The position numbers were made by a program, and so were the translations under genes. The notes under the pieces were generated by a model that saw nothing but the letters and a program-made list of their open reading frames with translations, was not told where the DNA came from and did no database searches. From positions 16,183,201 through 16,243,200 of the forward strand of contig NC_092670.1 of NCBI RefSeq assembly GCF_964355755.1: DNA of 60,000 nt, given 5' to 3'. Position 1 is the first letter of the stretch. The number at the start of each line of letters is the position of its first letter. This DNA is from Antedon mediterranea. Taxonomy: Eukaryota; Echinodermata; Crinoidea; Comatulida; Antedonidae. Shown piece after piece: positions 22,700 to 35,755 of this stretch.

Positions 22700-23518
22700 A
22701 TCGTGTAGTATGGCACGCTACATTTTTTGCCATTAAAAGTACGGCAAGATTTAGCAGAAAATATTGATCTTTATTTCTAAATTCTTGTATAGATTCTTTA
22801 GTTATTAAAGCTGGTCTCCAGTGACACTAGAGATGTTTAAAACCTTTTCACAGACCAGTCATTTCACTCTTCTCTGATAAAGATAGATCGTAGTAAATAA
22901 TATGCCTTTTGCTTAGTATGGCCCACCAACATGCAACATGGTGACGCTCTTTTATATAACCGGTTGCTTGTTCTATAGATAATTGAAAAGTTGCATCGCA
23001 TATCCTTAAATAATTTCTATTCATTGCCATTATATTTATTATTCACCCACAGTAGTAGGCCTAAGATAAATTAGAAATATAAATTAAATAATACTATCTA
23101 CTTGTGTAATGATTACTTTACAATCCATAGTCATGCTCTGGCGTTTTCTAATTATTCGTCAATTTATATATGAGACGTGTTTTGAATTAAGACTTTAATA
23201 TCTCTTTGTATTTTATTAGATGTTATCAAATAATACATGATTGTTTTAATTAATGTATGTAATGTAATATAGCCAGAAGCCGAGTTCGAACTAACACTTT
23301 CTAGTGAATTTCATTTATGTAAAAGTTGATATATTGTTTGGTAGCGTGTATATAGAGTACCGTGTTAAAGAAATATTTCTGTATTTATTTCATCATTCAT
23401 TATTACATTTTACAACATCGTAACTATAAACGTCATCATCAATCTGCACCAATCGATTGTTAACAGAATTATCTTTACCGTCATAATTATCAAAATCACC
23501 GTTTCATCATTTTCGCCG
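22700..23518. other. intergenic, nothing recognised
   Basis: AT-rich, with one TAGGCCTA at 23056. No gene supported. Confidence 0.5.
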
Positions 23519-25050
23519 TCACCACCACCACCACCACCACCACCACCATCATCATCATTATCGTCCATTATGATCATCACCATAATCATTATCATCACCA
23601 TAATCATCATCACAATCATCATTACCATTAATCATCACCATCATCATCATTATATCAACACCATCACCATTACACCATCACCACCATAATTACCATAATC
23701 ATCATCGCCATAACTATCATCATCACCATGATTATCATCACCATAATCATCATCGCCATAACGATCATTATCATCACCATAATCATCATCACCATCATCA
23801 TCATCATCACCATCATTATCATCATCATCACCATCATCACCATCATCATCATCGCCATATCCATCATCATCATCGTCACCATCATTATCACCATCATTAT
23901 CACCATCATCATCACCATCATCACCATCATTATCACCATCATTATCACCATCATCATCACCATCATCACCATCATTATCATCATCATCATCATCACCATC
24001 ATCATTATCACCATCATCATCATCATCATAATCATCATCACCATCATCATCATCACTATCATTACCATCATTATCACCATCATTTTCACCCATCATCATC
24101 ACCATCATTATTATTATCTTCATCATCACCATCATTAGCATCACCATCATTATCATCATCAGTACCATCACCATCATCACCATAATCACCATCAGTATCA
24201 TCTTCAATACCATCCCCATCATCACCATAATCATCATCGCCATATCCATCATCATCATCATCATCATCACCATAATCATCATCATCACCATCATCATTAT
24301 CATCATCAATGTCATCATCAATATCATCACCATAATCATCATCGCCATATCCATCATCATCATCATAATCATCCTCATCACCATCCATCATCATCATCAT
24401 CATCATTATTATTATCATCACCATCATCATCATCATCACCATCATTATCATCATCATCACCATCATCACCATCATCATCATCGCCATATCCATCATCATC
24501 ATCGTCACCATCATTATCACCATCATTATCACCATCATCATCACCATCATCACCATCATTATCATCATCATCATCATCATCACCATCATCATTATCACCA
24601 TCATCATCATCATCATAATCATCATCACCATCATCATCATCATCATCACTATCATTACCATCATTATCACCATCATTTTCACCCATCATCATCACCATCA
24701 TTATTATTATCATCATCATCACCATCATTAGCATCACCATCATTATCATCATCAGTACCATCACCATCATCACCATAATCACCATCAGTATCATCTTCAA
24801 TACCATCCCCATCATCACCATAATCATCATCGCCATATCCATCATCATCATCATCATCATCACCATAATCATCATCATCACCATCATCATTATCATCATC
24901 AATGTCATCATCAATATCATCACCATAATCATCATCGCCATATCCATCATCATCATCATAATCATCCTCATCACCATCCATCATCATCATCATCATCATT
25001 ATTATTATCATCACCATCATCATCATCATCACCATCATCTTCATCATTGT
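23519..25050. repeat. CAT/CAC trinucleotide satellite with a roughly 600 bp internal duplication
   Basis: About 1.5 kb of imperfect (CAT)n with CAC, AAT and ATT substitutions, opening with about nine CAC units. The substitution pattern repeats: landmarks at 24089, 24375 and 24384 recur exactly 593 bp later, while the GCCATATCC landmark at 23854 recurs 629 bp later, so the two halves are duplicates that have gained or lost a few dozen bases on the left. All long frames here (Met/Val/Ile or Asp/Gly runs) are artefacts of the triplet period. Confidence 0.95.
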
Positions 25051-25949
25051 GGAGAGAAGACAATACGTGTTTTGTAACTACTTCCTCCTATTAATTTTTT
25101 AAATATCCAATCATCTATTTTGTTTTTGTTTACCTTATTCTTGCTAGATCTGAAATAGTTGTATTGTATCATTTACTTATAATTTTCGCGCGCATCAAGT
25201 CTTCCTTAATAATCATGTATCATCTATCGTTGTTGTTTACTTATCATCTTTTGTGTGGGTATTGTTAAAACATTTTGCCATTGTATTCATCAGCGTTTAA
25301 AACAGTACTGCATCTAAATCTTTTTTACCAACGATCTGGTTTAGAATGCTTCAAATGACCTGTTGAAGTACAATGTCCCAATTGTCTTGTGGTATCATTT
25401 TATTAAAACAATTATTGTTATTATCAAATACATTTATGTTAGGTCAATGCTTAGTCTTATGAATACTTGAACAATGATTACTTTACTTTATTAACTTTTT
25501 TGATGCATTTTAAAGACGTTCTTACGACCCGGCCGATTACCGTAATTTAAAGTACACAGAGAACAGTTAATATTGAATTTAGGTATAGGTTTTGTATTTT
25601 ATTCAAGAAGCACTTTATTTGACTAAATTTTTGCTATTAATTTCTTTAATGTCGCCTTTAGGCAGTTTTCAATATCAAACTCACGATCTAAGAGATAAAT
25701 TCCATTTACGAGCAATTTTCTTTATATCTTAAGTAATTGAATAGATCACGTGGTCATCTTATGACATAATACATCTCATCTTTGTACTATGGGTATTAAT
25801 TTTATTTCAATTTTGCAGTATAGACATTTGATACGTTCGGAATGGAGTGTTAATACATGAAAATACTATATTTTTTTTGTAATTGTTATCAACACATCGC
25901 TGTAATAGGCATACATTAGGCAAACTTTCTAAAATCCTCTAAAAATATG
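25051..25949. other. intergenic, nothing recognised
   Basis: AT-rich DNA after the satellite, with no frame or repeat of note. Confidence 0.5.
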
Positions 25950-26150
25950 TCGTGTCCTGCATCACGAACCATCGGTGTTCAATTCCCAACATGCAATGTG
26001 TGTGCTTTAATGTAAAAGAAACATCATTCTTGTCATATTAATTATACGCAGCTACGTCCCAATAAAGTGGATTAAAAGCACAGCATTCGTGTCCCGTTCT
26101 TAACCGGTAAAGGGTGATTCCTCCTATTGGTTGGCCCATGGTTGGCCGTA
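25950..26150 (+). repeat. tRNA-derived SINE-like relic
   Basis: GTGTTCAATTCCC at 25975-25987 fits a B box, preceded by CGTGTCCTGCATCACGAACC where the anticodon arm would be. A non-tRNA body follows (CAGCTACGTCCCAATAAAG). A clear A box is lacking, so this is a weak call. Confidence 0.35.
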
Positions 26151-26660
26151 TAGTGTTAACATATATACAGTATTTTGTTATGAAACTGTAACTATAATAT
26201 TGGAAAAACCACTCGGTACTGTATCTATTTTTCTCAATCTCCAGTCTTAAGTACCCAGTAGGCCTACGAATTTTAGTTTAATTCCTCATGTGAGATCTTA
26301 AATACACTGTTGAACAAGTGGAATTATTTAATTATACCAGAAATACGTAAAATGAAAGATCGCACTGTTATTTTATGTTACATTATGTTATATTGCCTTT
26401 TGATAAATTGAAATCTTATTGATTATCTCCGCAAGATTTCATATCAAATCCAAAGAAATAACTCGAAATGAAATTGAATCCGCCTTGAATGCAAGTTCAA
26501 TTAATTATGTACAGTCAACAAAATACCAGTAAAAAATGCCATTACAAAACAAATTCAATATGTATCCACTTTTATCGTCAAATGAACAGTGGGAAATAGA
26601 ATTAAAAATAATTATTTGTAATAATCTGCCACGCGCGCGTGTCTTTATTGATATAGAAAG
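26151..26660. other. intergenic, nothing recognised
   Basis: AT-rich. Has one TAGGCCTA at 26259 and a CACGCGCGCGTGTC tract near 26631. No gene seen. Confidence 0.45.
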
Positions 26661-27046
26661 TACTTACTCAAAACACAATACGAACACTTCAATTAGGGAT
26701 TGTGCTTCGTCATAAAATAAATTAAAAATACTTGCAGTATGTACAATTATTTTTTTTGCTAGAGTACATTGAATGTTTATTGCAGCAACGTGTCATGCAA
26801 ATACTGCAGCCATTTGGATGTTTACTGCAGTACATTAAACTAATAAAAGTACTTACTCAAAACACAATACGAACACTTCAATTAGTGATTCTGCTTCATT
26901 ATAAAATAAATTAAAAATACTTGCAGTATGTACAATTATTTTTGTTTGCTAAAGTATATACATTAATGTTTATTGCAGCGACGTGTCATGCAGGTACTGC
27001 AGTACATTCGATGTTTACTGCAGTACATTATAACTAATAAAAGTAA
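26661..27046. repeat. 189 bp tandem duplication with TACTGCAGTA motifs
   Basis: TACTTACTCAAAACACAATA begins at 26661 and again at 26850. The two copies stay about 90 % alike through TACTTGCAGTATGTACAATT, TGTTTATTGCAGC, ACGTGTCATGCA and TGTTTACTGCAGTACATT. Each unit holds several TACTGCAGTA or TTGCAGTA words. Confidence 0.92.
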
Positions 27047-29077
27047 GTTATAATAGTTTCTTCATTTGCGTTTACCATCCTTTCATTTCTAGGTTTTTAA
27101 CTATTCAAATAATACAATCGAAGTCGGTGTAATATTGTTTGTTAGTAGATTTAAAAGTTGTACCAATCTACACAAAATGAAATAGCCTTTGCTATTTAAT
27201 GCTGATTCAAAACAACGGTATATATCAAATAAATATGTTCAATAAATAAAATTAATGTTATTATAGATTATTCTGGTTCCTTTATTCACAATAGGCCAAC
27301 ATATATAAACAGTTTCACGAAATTAGCGGCCATGGCAATAAGAACTGAATTGCTGCACAGCATTTTTAGAAAACATTAGAAAATACAAAGATAAAGAAGA
27401 TGGTTAAGAAAATGGAATGAAAAAATTCATACAAAAATGTGAACTTCCCCCTAGAGAGAGAGAGACTGTTTATAGACCTATGTCATCTTTTAAAAATTAT
27501 TATGCTTTAAAATAAAAAGAATTTTTTTTTTATGAATAAAAGTTGGCGACTCAACTAACGATCGAAGAAATAATACAATTGCGTGGCTGTGACAAAATTT
27601 GCTAAAGTTTCTTAACAAACCGATATTAATTAGCTATAATGTGTTTTTTCCATTACCACAGAGGAATTTGGCATTATTATCGATACGATGCTTTCAAGAA
27701 CAAAAAAATAACCCAATTGAAATAACCAATCTACGATATTTTATGATTACTAATTAAGGCACAACAATTGCATTTGTATCGTATTTTATTGATATTACAT
27801 CGTAATGCAGAGTGGTTAATAAAAGGCGTAATTCTATTAAAAAGATAATATCATTTTGTTAAGTCTTGGTGCTGTTTTGTGCAGAGTATGGATACGTTAT
27901 TAGTTAAATATTGCGTGTTGATGGCCTTGTATTGTGATGAGCAAACCTCATTTCACTAAAAGACTATTAAATATATCTATGTTTATATTATGTTTTCTAG
28001 CCGTTTTTATTATAATAATCTATATATAAATTTACGTAAGGGCAAAATTCGGTAAATCGCGCCTTACTTCTAGAATTTTTACTCGATGGTATATAAAGTT
28101 GGTTCGTACTTTCGGTACTGATTTCAACCACCTGATGTAACCCTGTTTACTAATTAAATTAAGTTAGATAATTAGTTAATGACGATTAAAACGAATTTAG
28201 GTTCAACGATTTGCCCCAAATAGGGGTGTTTTCCGATCGTTGTATACACTGTCAATGGATGTCCATCTTGAAAAATACCCGCCACAAAAATGCGAGGAGG
28301 CTTCGCATTTTCCTATCTCCTCCTACGATAATTGTTTTTAATAGCTGAAAACTGGTTGAACAACTAGAGTACAGCATAATAATGTTGAAGACAGGCCGAA
28401 TTTAAAAAAAAAATACTATTTTGATAGATTTAATATACGATTATAAAAATGTATTGATTTGCGATGAATGGAACATCCCAATCTCTCAGTCTGCCAGAGT
28501 TTGGTTTAACACAAGTAGGTAGATTTATGAGCCCTTGGTTTAACACATACGGTAGGTAAATATATGGGCCCTTTGAGAATAAACTTGCAATACTTTGACA
28601 ATACTGTAAATACCTATTAACTATTTTTGGTCATCATTTGAATCGAACATTTCTTACTGTGAATGTTCGTACTGTTAGATGTAATATAAAAATATATACA
28701 AATAAACTTTATTACTGAGATTGTGGATATGCTCTACTGTTAGATATATAAACACATTATTATATACAAATAAACTTTATACTGACAGTTCCTTCTCAAC
28801 GTTTGTATTCATTAATAATTACCAATAATATAAACGTCGTAGTGGTGTATCGTGACATGTACTTTAATATTTCAATCGATTATGACAGTGACAGTTTTAA
28901 CAAAGTATTAAATCGCAAATGTTTTACTGTATTTAGAGGTATATTACTTATAGGCCTATAAAACATGAACAAAATATTGGATAAAGAATATATTTAAAAA
29001 TTGTTCCTCTTTGTACCTATCCGCTTTCCCATCCCTCAACCCTAATGTTACATACAAAACACAAATTGGGTTTCTTT
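27047..29077. other. intergenic, mostly featureless
   Basis: No exon recognised. Minor local duplications: TTTGGTTTAACACA at about 28501 and 28537, and ATACAAATAAACTTTAT at about 28696 and 28764. Confidence 0.5.
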
Positions 29078-29110
29078 AAATGAGTCCAAATAAAAAATTT
29101 GGACTCATTT
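29078..29110. repeat. perfect 13 bp-stem hairpin
   Basis: AAATGAGTCCAAA and TTTGGACTCATTT flank a 7-base A/T loop. Confidence 0.9.
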
Positions 29111-29298
29111 TGTGATAAGTTTCTCCTTCGGAAGTAATTCCCATGGTGCTAAATTTAGTTGACTACATAAATCATCGTGTCTATTTATTCGTTTCTGTAA
29201 ACGACAATGTATTGTAGTCCTGCGGTACGTACATTTGAAATCGCCAGTTTTGTTACGCTGAAATTACTGTGTATTCGAGAACCATCTGTGGGCACGAC

Positions 29299-29335
29299 CT
29301 AGATGGTACGCGAGCGAAGCGAGCGTACCATCTAG
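29299..29335. repeat. perfect 13 bp-stem hairpin, GC-rich
   Basis: CTAGATGGTACGC and GCGTACCATCTAG flank an 11-base GAGCGAAGCGA loop, which is itself partly repetitive (GCGAGCGAAGCGAGCG). It stands out in AT-rich DNA. Confidence 0.92.
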
Positions 29336-29514
29336 TATAATAAATAAATAAAGATGAATTATGATATAATGCCATTATATTTTCCGGCGTTAATGTAAAT
29401 AGTTTACCCTTTGTAATACTATTTCAAGGACTGTAAGATACCGTATACTTAAAATCTTCTCTTATGACTCAATTTTCTTTTACTCATCGCCCTTTCGCGT
29501 CGTGGTTGACCAAC

Positions 29515-29713
29515 TAAAGCGTGGTTCCCACTAGCGACGCAACGCAATCAACGCAACGTAAGCAAATGGCCTTCTAATAATTGTGTTTGCCACCGCCTGT
29601 GTGAAATCAAATCTGCGATGTTTGCAGCACTATTGCGTCGTCGGTTCCCACTTGTGATTACGCAATACAGCACTTTGCGTCGCTGCGTTGCATTCTAGTG
29701 GGAACCACGTTTA
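29515..29713. mobile_element. MITE family 2, longer diverged copy
   Basis: 199 bp between TA pairs, with ends AAGCGTGGTTCCCACTAG and CTAGTGGGAACCACGTT. The interior differs from other copies and carries an extra internal GGTTCCCACTTGTG end-like word. A further end fragment with GCGTTGCGCTTACG and GTTGCGTTGCGTCC follows to about 29750, suggesting nested or tandem insertion. Confidence 0.85.
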
Positions 29714-29814
29714 CCTGCGTTGCGCTTACGCCGTTGCGTTGCGTCCCAAAGCTATACTGTACATCATAAACGTTCAACTTTTATAACTTCCCAATAACGT
29801 TGTGTTTTACTCTA

Positions 29815-30130
29815 AGCCAAAAAAGAGGGTGAGTCGGTGGTATTATTACCGGAAAAGGGGTTAATATGAATTGATTTCTGACGGGTGGTTAATTGAGTAC
29901 CTTAGTGTTTATTGATAGAGCCTGCGCATACATTGATCCATACTACCGCACATCAATCAGTACGTTGCACCATAAGCAGTAATTGTCACGGAAGTAGTCC
30001 CACCTTTGGGCAGACAGAAAGTTCCAATGTGGTTTTTACTTGTGAAATTGTTTAAATGGAAACAATTTTGGCTCAGGTGAGGCTTGTCGCGATACTGCAC
30101 GCCGGAATTAGATCAATCACATAACAATGT
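29815..30130. promoter_or_regulatory. candidate regulatory element G
   Basis: About 315 bp of complex non-repetitive sequence with GATTGATTT- and TTAATTGAG-type words, TTTATTGATAG, ACATCAATCAGTACG, GTAATTGTCACG and CCTTTGGGCAGACAG. Low in homopolymers and non-coding. The CATCAATCA word resembles a PBX/Hox composite site (inference). Confidence 0.33.
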
Positions 30131-33100
30131 CACTCATTAAATATCATAGTTTTAACCACCATATAAATAACAATTTTCGTGTGCCGTGTTGTGAAAACAT
30201 TGTCACCAGCAAATTTCTTAAGCGGAAACATTGCGTAACGCGTTAAGGTTAAGGTTCCCAGGACACAACGCAAGGAAAGTGCGTGCCACAAGGAACCGAA
30301 CAGCTTTCTGCTTTGCGCACGTCGCAAAAGTGCTTCATTCATTCATCAGTGGAAAATTACTTTTTATTTATTGTCGTTTACATATAAAATATACATAGAA
30401 ATGATGATGTTGATTATTCAACTTGTGGTATTAATTATATTATAATTAATGATAATTGATTTTAATGTATGTTCCAATTAGTAAAACTAACTTGATATAA
30501 TATATATTAATGTCATCAAGATAAAGTTATATTTTTTTGTTGCGACTTACAGTACGCCACCTTTATTCAAATTCACAATAAAAAGGTTCATTTCAATGTA
30601 ACAGTGATTTAATTTAGGATTTAATGACTTAATGTTTAATTAATACCTCGAATTACATTGTGTGAACGGTTCTATTCTCAAAAACTAGACCCAATTCATA
30701 ATTTGTTTTTCGAGCTCTGTGAACATTCAATAAAAAAAAAGTGAATAAGCAGCCAGAAATACCAACATTATGCAACATAATAAAATAACGAATGAAAATA
30801 ATTATCCTATTAATTCGGAATCTACTGCTAAAATATGCATTATAAAAATATATTAATATATGAAATACGATCATCTTCATTCATATTGATATTATTAAAT
30901 ACGATCTCTTTTTATACGTCTGTATCATATAGCGTACACCCCCATCTGTCATTGCTCAATTAACCTGCAAACTGACACTAGCTTGTTGTTATTTTCCCAC
31001 TTTCCCACTTTATTCATTTCCACAGTCAATATGTTATTTCTTGGCAATATTGATTAACTCGCGGACAAAAGGTCACACTTTTCTAAACAAATAAGACCAC
31101 CAAACCCGTATCCGTTTGCTGAAACTGTTGAATTCAACAGATCCTATAGGCCTGAGACCCCACGGTACGGAATGTACGAAGAAGCGGCGGATACTTGATC
31201 CGTAAAGACGATGAATTCGTAGCAACCACCGTCTAATAACAAAAACAACAAACATTTAGAGCCTAGACTCACACTTGATAATCCAAGTATATAGTTTGAA
31301 TGATCACCATTTACCCGTGCTTCAAGATTCTCACGACAAGAGAGACGTTTATTGTAAATAATATACCTTAGGCTTCACGCGACTGATCCCTTATAAAAAA
31401 CATCCAATATATAAAAAACACAAAATCACACAGTACGACCTAAAAATGGAACAGATTAATGTAGATAAAAATAATTGATTCTAATTATTGCATAATTTAA
31501 CAGTAACAACAAGACCATTTTATATTTAATATTAATTTTAAGAAACAATCCAATGCGAATACAGGGTTCTGCTGAGGCGCGAATATTTAAATTTTTCTTT
31601 TTTTTCTCTTGCTGAGGCGCGGATATTAATTTTTTTTTTCTCCTGCTGCATTTTAGCTCGTATAGGCCTATAAATATCAACCAGGATGATGATCGAGATC
31701 CAACGTTTGATTTATATCCTAGCCGGTATTCACCGTTATTTCAATTTTCAACTTTGCTCATTTGAGCATTTGTAAATGATAAATATTTAGCCTACAATGT
31801 CGGAGATTGTTTCAATTAACTCAACATCTCATCAAAAAGTGAATTGATATTGTATGATACGATTGCTCGAGGGATTCACAAACATTAAGTTCATATCAAA
31901 TATGCCACGCTGTCCATCTATAGAATAACCATTTTGTTCCAATGTTTACTAACGTACATCCTCCACTTGCCATACATTGAAATGCGATACTGGAGTTTAT
32001 AACCGACGAAAATTATTATATATACCGCGAGAGGATATTGCGCGTAACGTTACCATGCCATATCAATTTCAACGTCTATTATACGCATTACCCATAGTTC
32101 ATCAGCTGATTTATGCGATTGATTATGGAGTACGAGTTTAGTTGATAATAATTCGTTCGTTCAACAAATAATAAAGTTAAAGTCGCCTCTCACTATTTAA
32201 TTTTCTCCATCGAATTTGCGCACGCCCCTCTTTTTTTTTTAACGAAAGAAGGTGCGATTTTTTATTTTAATGCATATATTTGTGTCCAGTATCATTGATA
32301 AATTATGTAATGCAGTATCACATATGCATCACATGTGACGCATGTATCATGAGACATAAGCCTTACCTAATCATAACTTGACATTATATTATAGTAATAT
32401 AGGTGCCACAAAACAAGAAAAGATATATAAAGCCATATGTGGAGGGATATCGGTACAACAGTACAGAGAATCTGGTGTAAGGAGAACGCTACTCTTTTTT
32501 AAAAGAGGGCGTGCCTCCATGTTCGTATTATACAATTATGTATATAGATATTATAGCCGAGTTTTGCTATCTTGTCAGTATCTTTGTTACTACTGTACAG
32601 TAATATACAATATGTTTTAATACTCATTTTGATAGGCCAATATTCATTGAATGGCGATGAATGATTATGAAACCATATAACATGCATGGCTTACGCTAAT
32701 CCATGTGTTGACAGACAGAATATTTGAGGGAAAAAGTATGTAAAGTATAATAGTCAATAGTGATTAGTTTTAATTTTAATGTATATTTTTAAGGTCTGGT
32801 TCACACGAAAGCATTTCGTTTAAAGACGACGCGCCTTTTATTAAGTTTAACAGAGTGGAGTTTCTTGTGTGAACATGGCTTTGTAGCCAGTGAATTTATT
32901 GTTCTACGCAAGTTATGCAAGGTATATAATTCAGCAAAATGATGCATTATTATGTCTATTTTATAACATGTTGTTATTCCCCAGTAAATTTCTATCTACC
33001 CTATCAAGAACGTTAACATGTGAATTCTATAAATATTAGTACCTGAATGATATAATAAAAACAGTTAAAAGTTCAGTTATTATGTTTGTTACAATATAGG

Positions 33101-35379
33101 CCTATAATATAATAAATGATAATATCTGTTTTTTGAAAAAGAAAAAAAATATTGCAAAGTCTGGGAGCGAGACAATCGAATTAAAATTCATGTCGCGTCA
33201 AACTCAAATGTACATTTAAATTTCATTTAATAACGTAAACAATACTTGTAATTGTACTTACAAATGAAATAAACATTTAAATTAGCAGACAATAATATAA
33301 ATTATCTGACGATAATGTCTGCTAACACTTAAAGACTATCGAATATGAATGCTTAAATAAGTTGGCGGCAAAAAGTAAAACGATTAAAGAACAAGACACG
33401 TATACGGAAAGACGCAACATTACTTTGACAGAAATGAATAAATTAAATAAGTTATTTGTTTGTTTATTTGGACAATTGTGTCTTTTTAAATTGTTTAAAA
33501 AAATTGAATATACTTGGGCAGTGGTCTTAAAATAAGGAATCAGTTTTTAAAATTACTGTTACACTTACAAATAAAAACAGATGCATAGGCCTAGCCTATA
33601 TAAAATAAAAATTACAAGAAATTAAAAGTCAAACTAACAAACATGTTCGGTATAAAGCTATGTTACTAATTAAAAATAAATACACTTTCTATTTTCCAAA
33701 TTTTTTCAAATTCAGATTTGAATATTGGTTATTAAAAAAAAAATAGCCGCCCCTCCATTCAAAATATAAAACATAACAAATGTATATTCGTCTGTTGTGT
33801 CTATTCGTAGTGACGTGTCATTGACAACGTCGATCAATTAATATATATGAAATTATGAGAATCTCTCGTTAATATGTTATCATATATGAAACCGAATCTT
33901 ACTTATGACCAATGGTGTATTTTGTGACCAATCGTAGATGTTTTATAAGTGAAGAAAAGATTATTTTGCAGTACACCCTAAATTGTTCGTCGCCATTATA
34001 TATCACTTGTAATTAGACAACCAGCTAGTGAATAGCGAAGAATAATTTCGAGTTTGCCATCGAATTAACCTGAAAGAAATACAAGAAATACGATATTTGA
34101 ACCAATATACAGCTTGTTTCAACTTGAAACTCTCTTGTTTTGTCTTGTGCACGTATTCTTCATGACATGCCTAACAAACAAGTCTTAATATAACACAATT
34201 CTTTACAGTAATCACTGCAACACTTGTACTTAATAGATAAGACTAATCGAAACATTACGCACGTGACATGCGCGTAATTGTTGACGAAATGAAATTAGGC
34301 CATGATTTTAGATAGATTGCTAAACAATAAGACGCACAAAATAGAATACATTTCGCTAATTGCCCCATACCCTGATCTGGTAATTTTATATAGCATTTAC
34401 TGTCCTCACCGGCACGCTATATACCAAATCAAATTTCATAATCAATAGTGAACTGCTTGGCCGTTACGACAGTAGTCGGCCAAACAATAGACTTGTCTAT
34501 TGAATACGAAATCGTGTTCTTTCCGCAGAATGCGCCAAGTTTATTATATTTATATTTGTACTACTAGCAATTACAACATTGCTACAAGGTTCATATAAGC
34601 TGGCTATCAAACAATTGAAAGATTGATTTTTGAAAGATAGTTTTCCGAAAGTGCGTGCTGCGATATTATTGAAAATTTTGCTTGGCTGAATCTGAGCCAA
34701 TGTAAGAGCAATCATGTTCATCACTAATATGATTAATTCGCAGACATTGTTAGTTAAATTTCAATTTACTAGTAATTTAATAATATATTTTATATACGAA
34801 CGAATACCCGATAATCTACACCATCTTGGCGTCGGTATTATTGATTTGATTCTAGGCAAAATAATGTTTGTTTTTATAATGATTGAGTTTTTAATGGGTC
34901 ATTTGAATTGAAGAAGGTATCTGATAACTTAGCCTAAAAAGCCAATAGTTAGAAAGACAATAACGAATTAGTGAAGTTCGTTTCAGAACCTAGTTCTAAC
35001 GTAATATTAATCAACTGGTATTTAATTACATTTCCAAATAAATCAAATTCTATCAATAGTTAGACGCCGCAACTTAAAGGGAGAGGTTGTCTAAGTCGAA
35101 TACTATCAACAGGTATATGCCATAACATAAAGTAAAATAATATCAACAGGTACTTAACTGAGAATGCTTATAGTAAAGACATATTACATAGTTTTGCCAA
35201 ACAGTGTATTTCCAAAAGGTGCTCAACCCTTTTAAGTTTAAGCAATTGAGTTGTTGATAAGTTTCTCATAAATTTACAATATTGTTTTAGTGATTTTTTT
35301 AAGAAAGAAAAAAAGAAGAATTTAGGAGATTTCAGTTGAATTTGCTGCCATGAAAAACCTTCTAATAACATTTTGATTT
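30131..35379. other. long AT-rich intergenic stretch
   Basis: No exon is supported on either strand. Noted inside: a partial family 2-like fragment near 30240-30330 (GGTTCCCAGGACACAACGCA), a short direct duplication at 31565-31645 (GCTGAGGCGCG twice, 50 bp apart), a small inverted GTTCACAC/GTGTGAAC pair at 32799-32874, five TAGGCCTA or near copies, and TATCAACAGGTA twice near 35106-35155. The block at 32020-32150 is less repetitive and might be regulatory. The rest shows nothing. Confidence 0.5.
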
Positions 35380-35755
35380 TTACTAACCAGATCTGTGAGA
35401 TCCCCAGTGGTGGTATTTAGACCACCTTCTTTTACCGCTTTCTCTAGTATCTTAGGTCTTAACTAATCCGAGCATTGAGATCTATTATTTTGGGATTTAG
35501 ATTAATTTCCTACTACAGTAATCTTTAGTATCTGGTTTAGTTCTTGGTCTTGACTAATCAGAGCATTGAGATCTCTTTTGGCATTTAGAGTAATTTCTTA
35601 CTACTCTCTAAGTATCTTGTTTACGTCTTGGTCTAACCAGGTATGTGAGATCTCTTTGGTATTTAGGCTACAGTGCCTCCTTATTTCACTCTCTCTAGTT
35701 ATATCGGGTTTAGGCAGCAGATCTTTTATTTAGACTACCTTCTTACGGTCTTGTT
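35380..35755. repeat. degenerate tandem repeat, unit about 80-90 bp
   Basis: Landmark GAGATCT/C recurs at about 35397, 35477, 35568 and 35647, with a further trace near 35718. Each unit runs through TTTAG-TTA/ACC-TCCT, CTCTAGTATCTTG and GTCTTGACTAATC. Units are heavily diverged. Confidence 0.75.

Noticed and set aside
23650-25047. Several long frames on both strands giving Met/Val/Ile, Asp/Gly or Ile/Thr runs
   Set aside because: They arise from the CAT trinucleotide period and carry no codon bias, domain or start context.
30230-30330. Possible fifth copy of MITE family 2
   Set aside because: Only scattered words (GGTTCCCAGG, ACAACGCAAGG) are shared and the inverted right end is missing.
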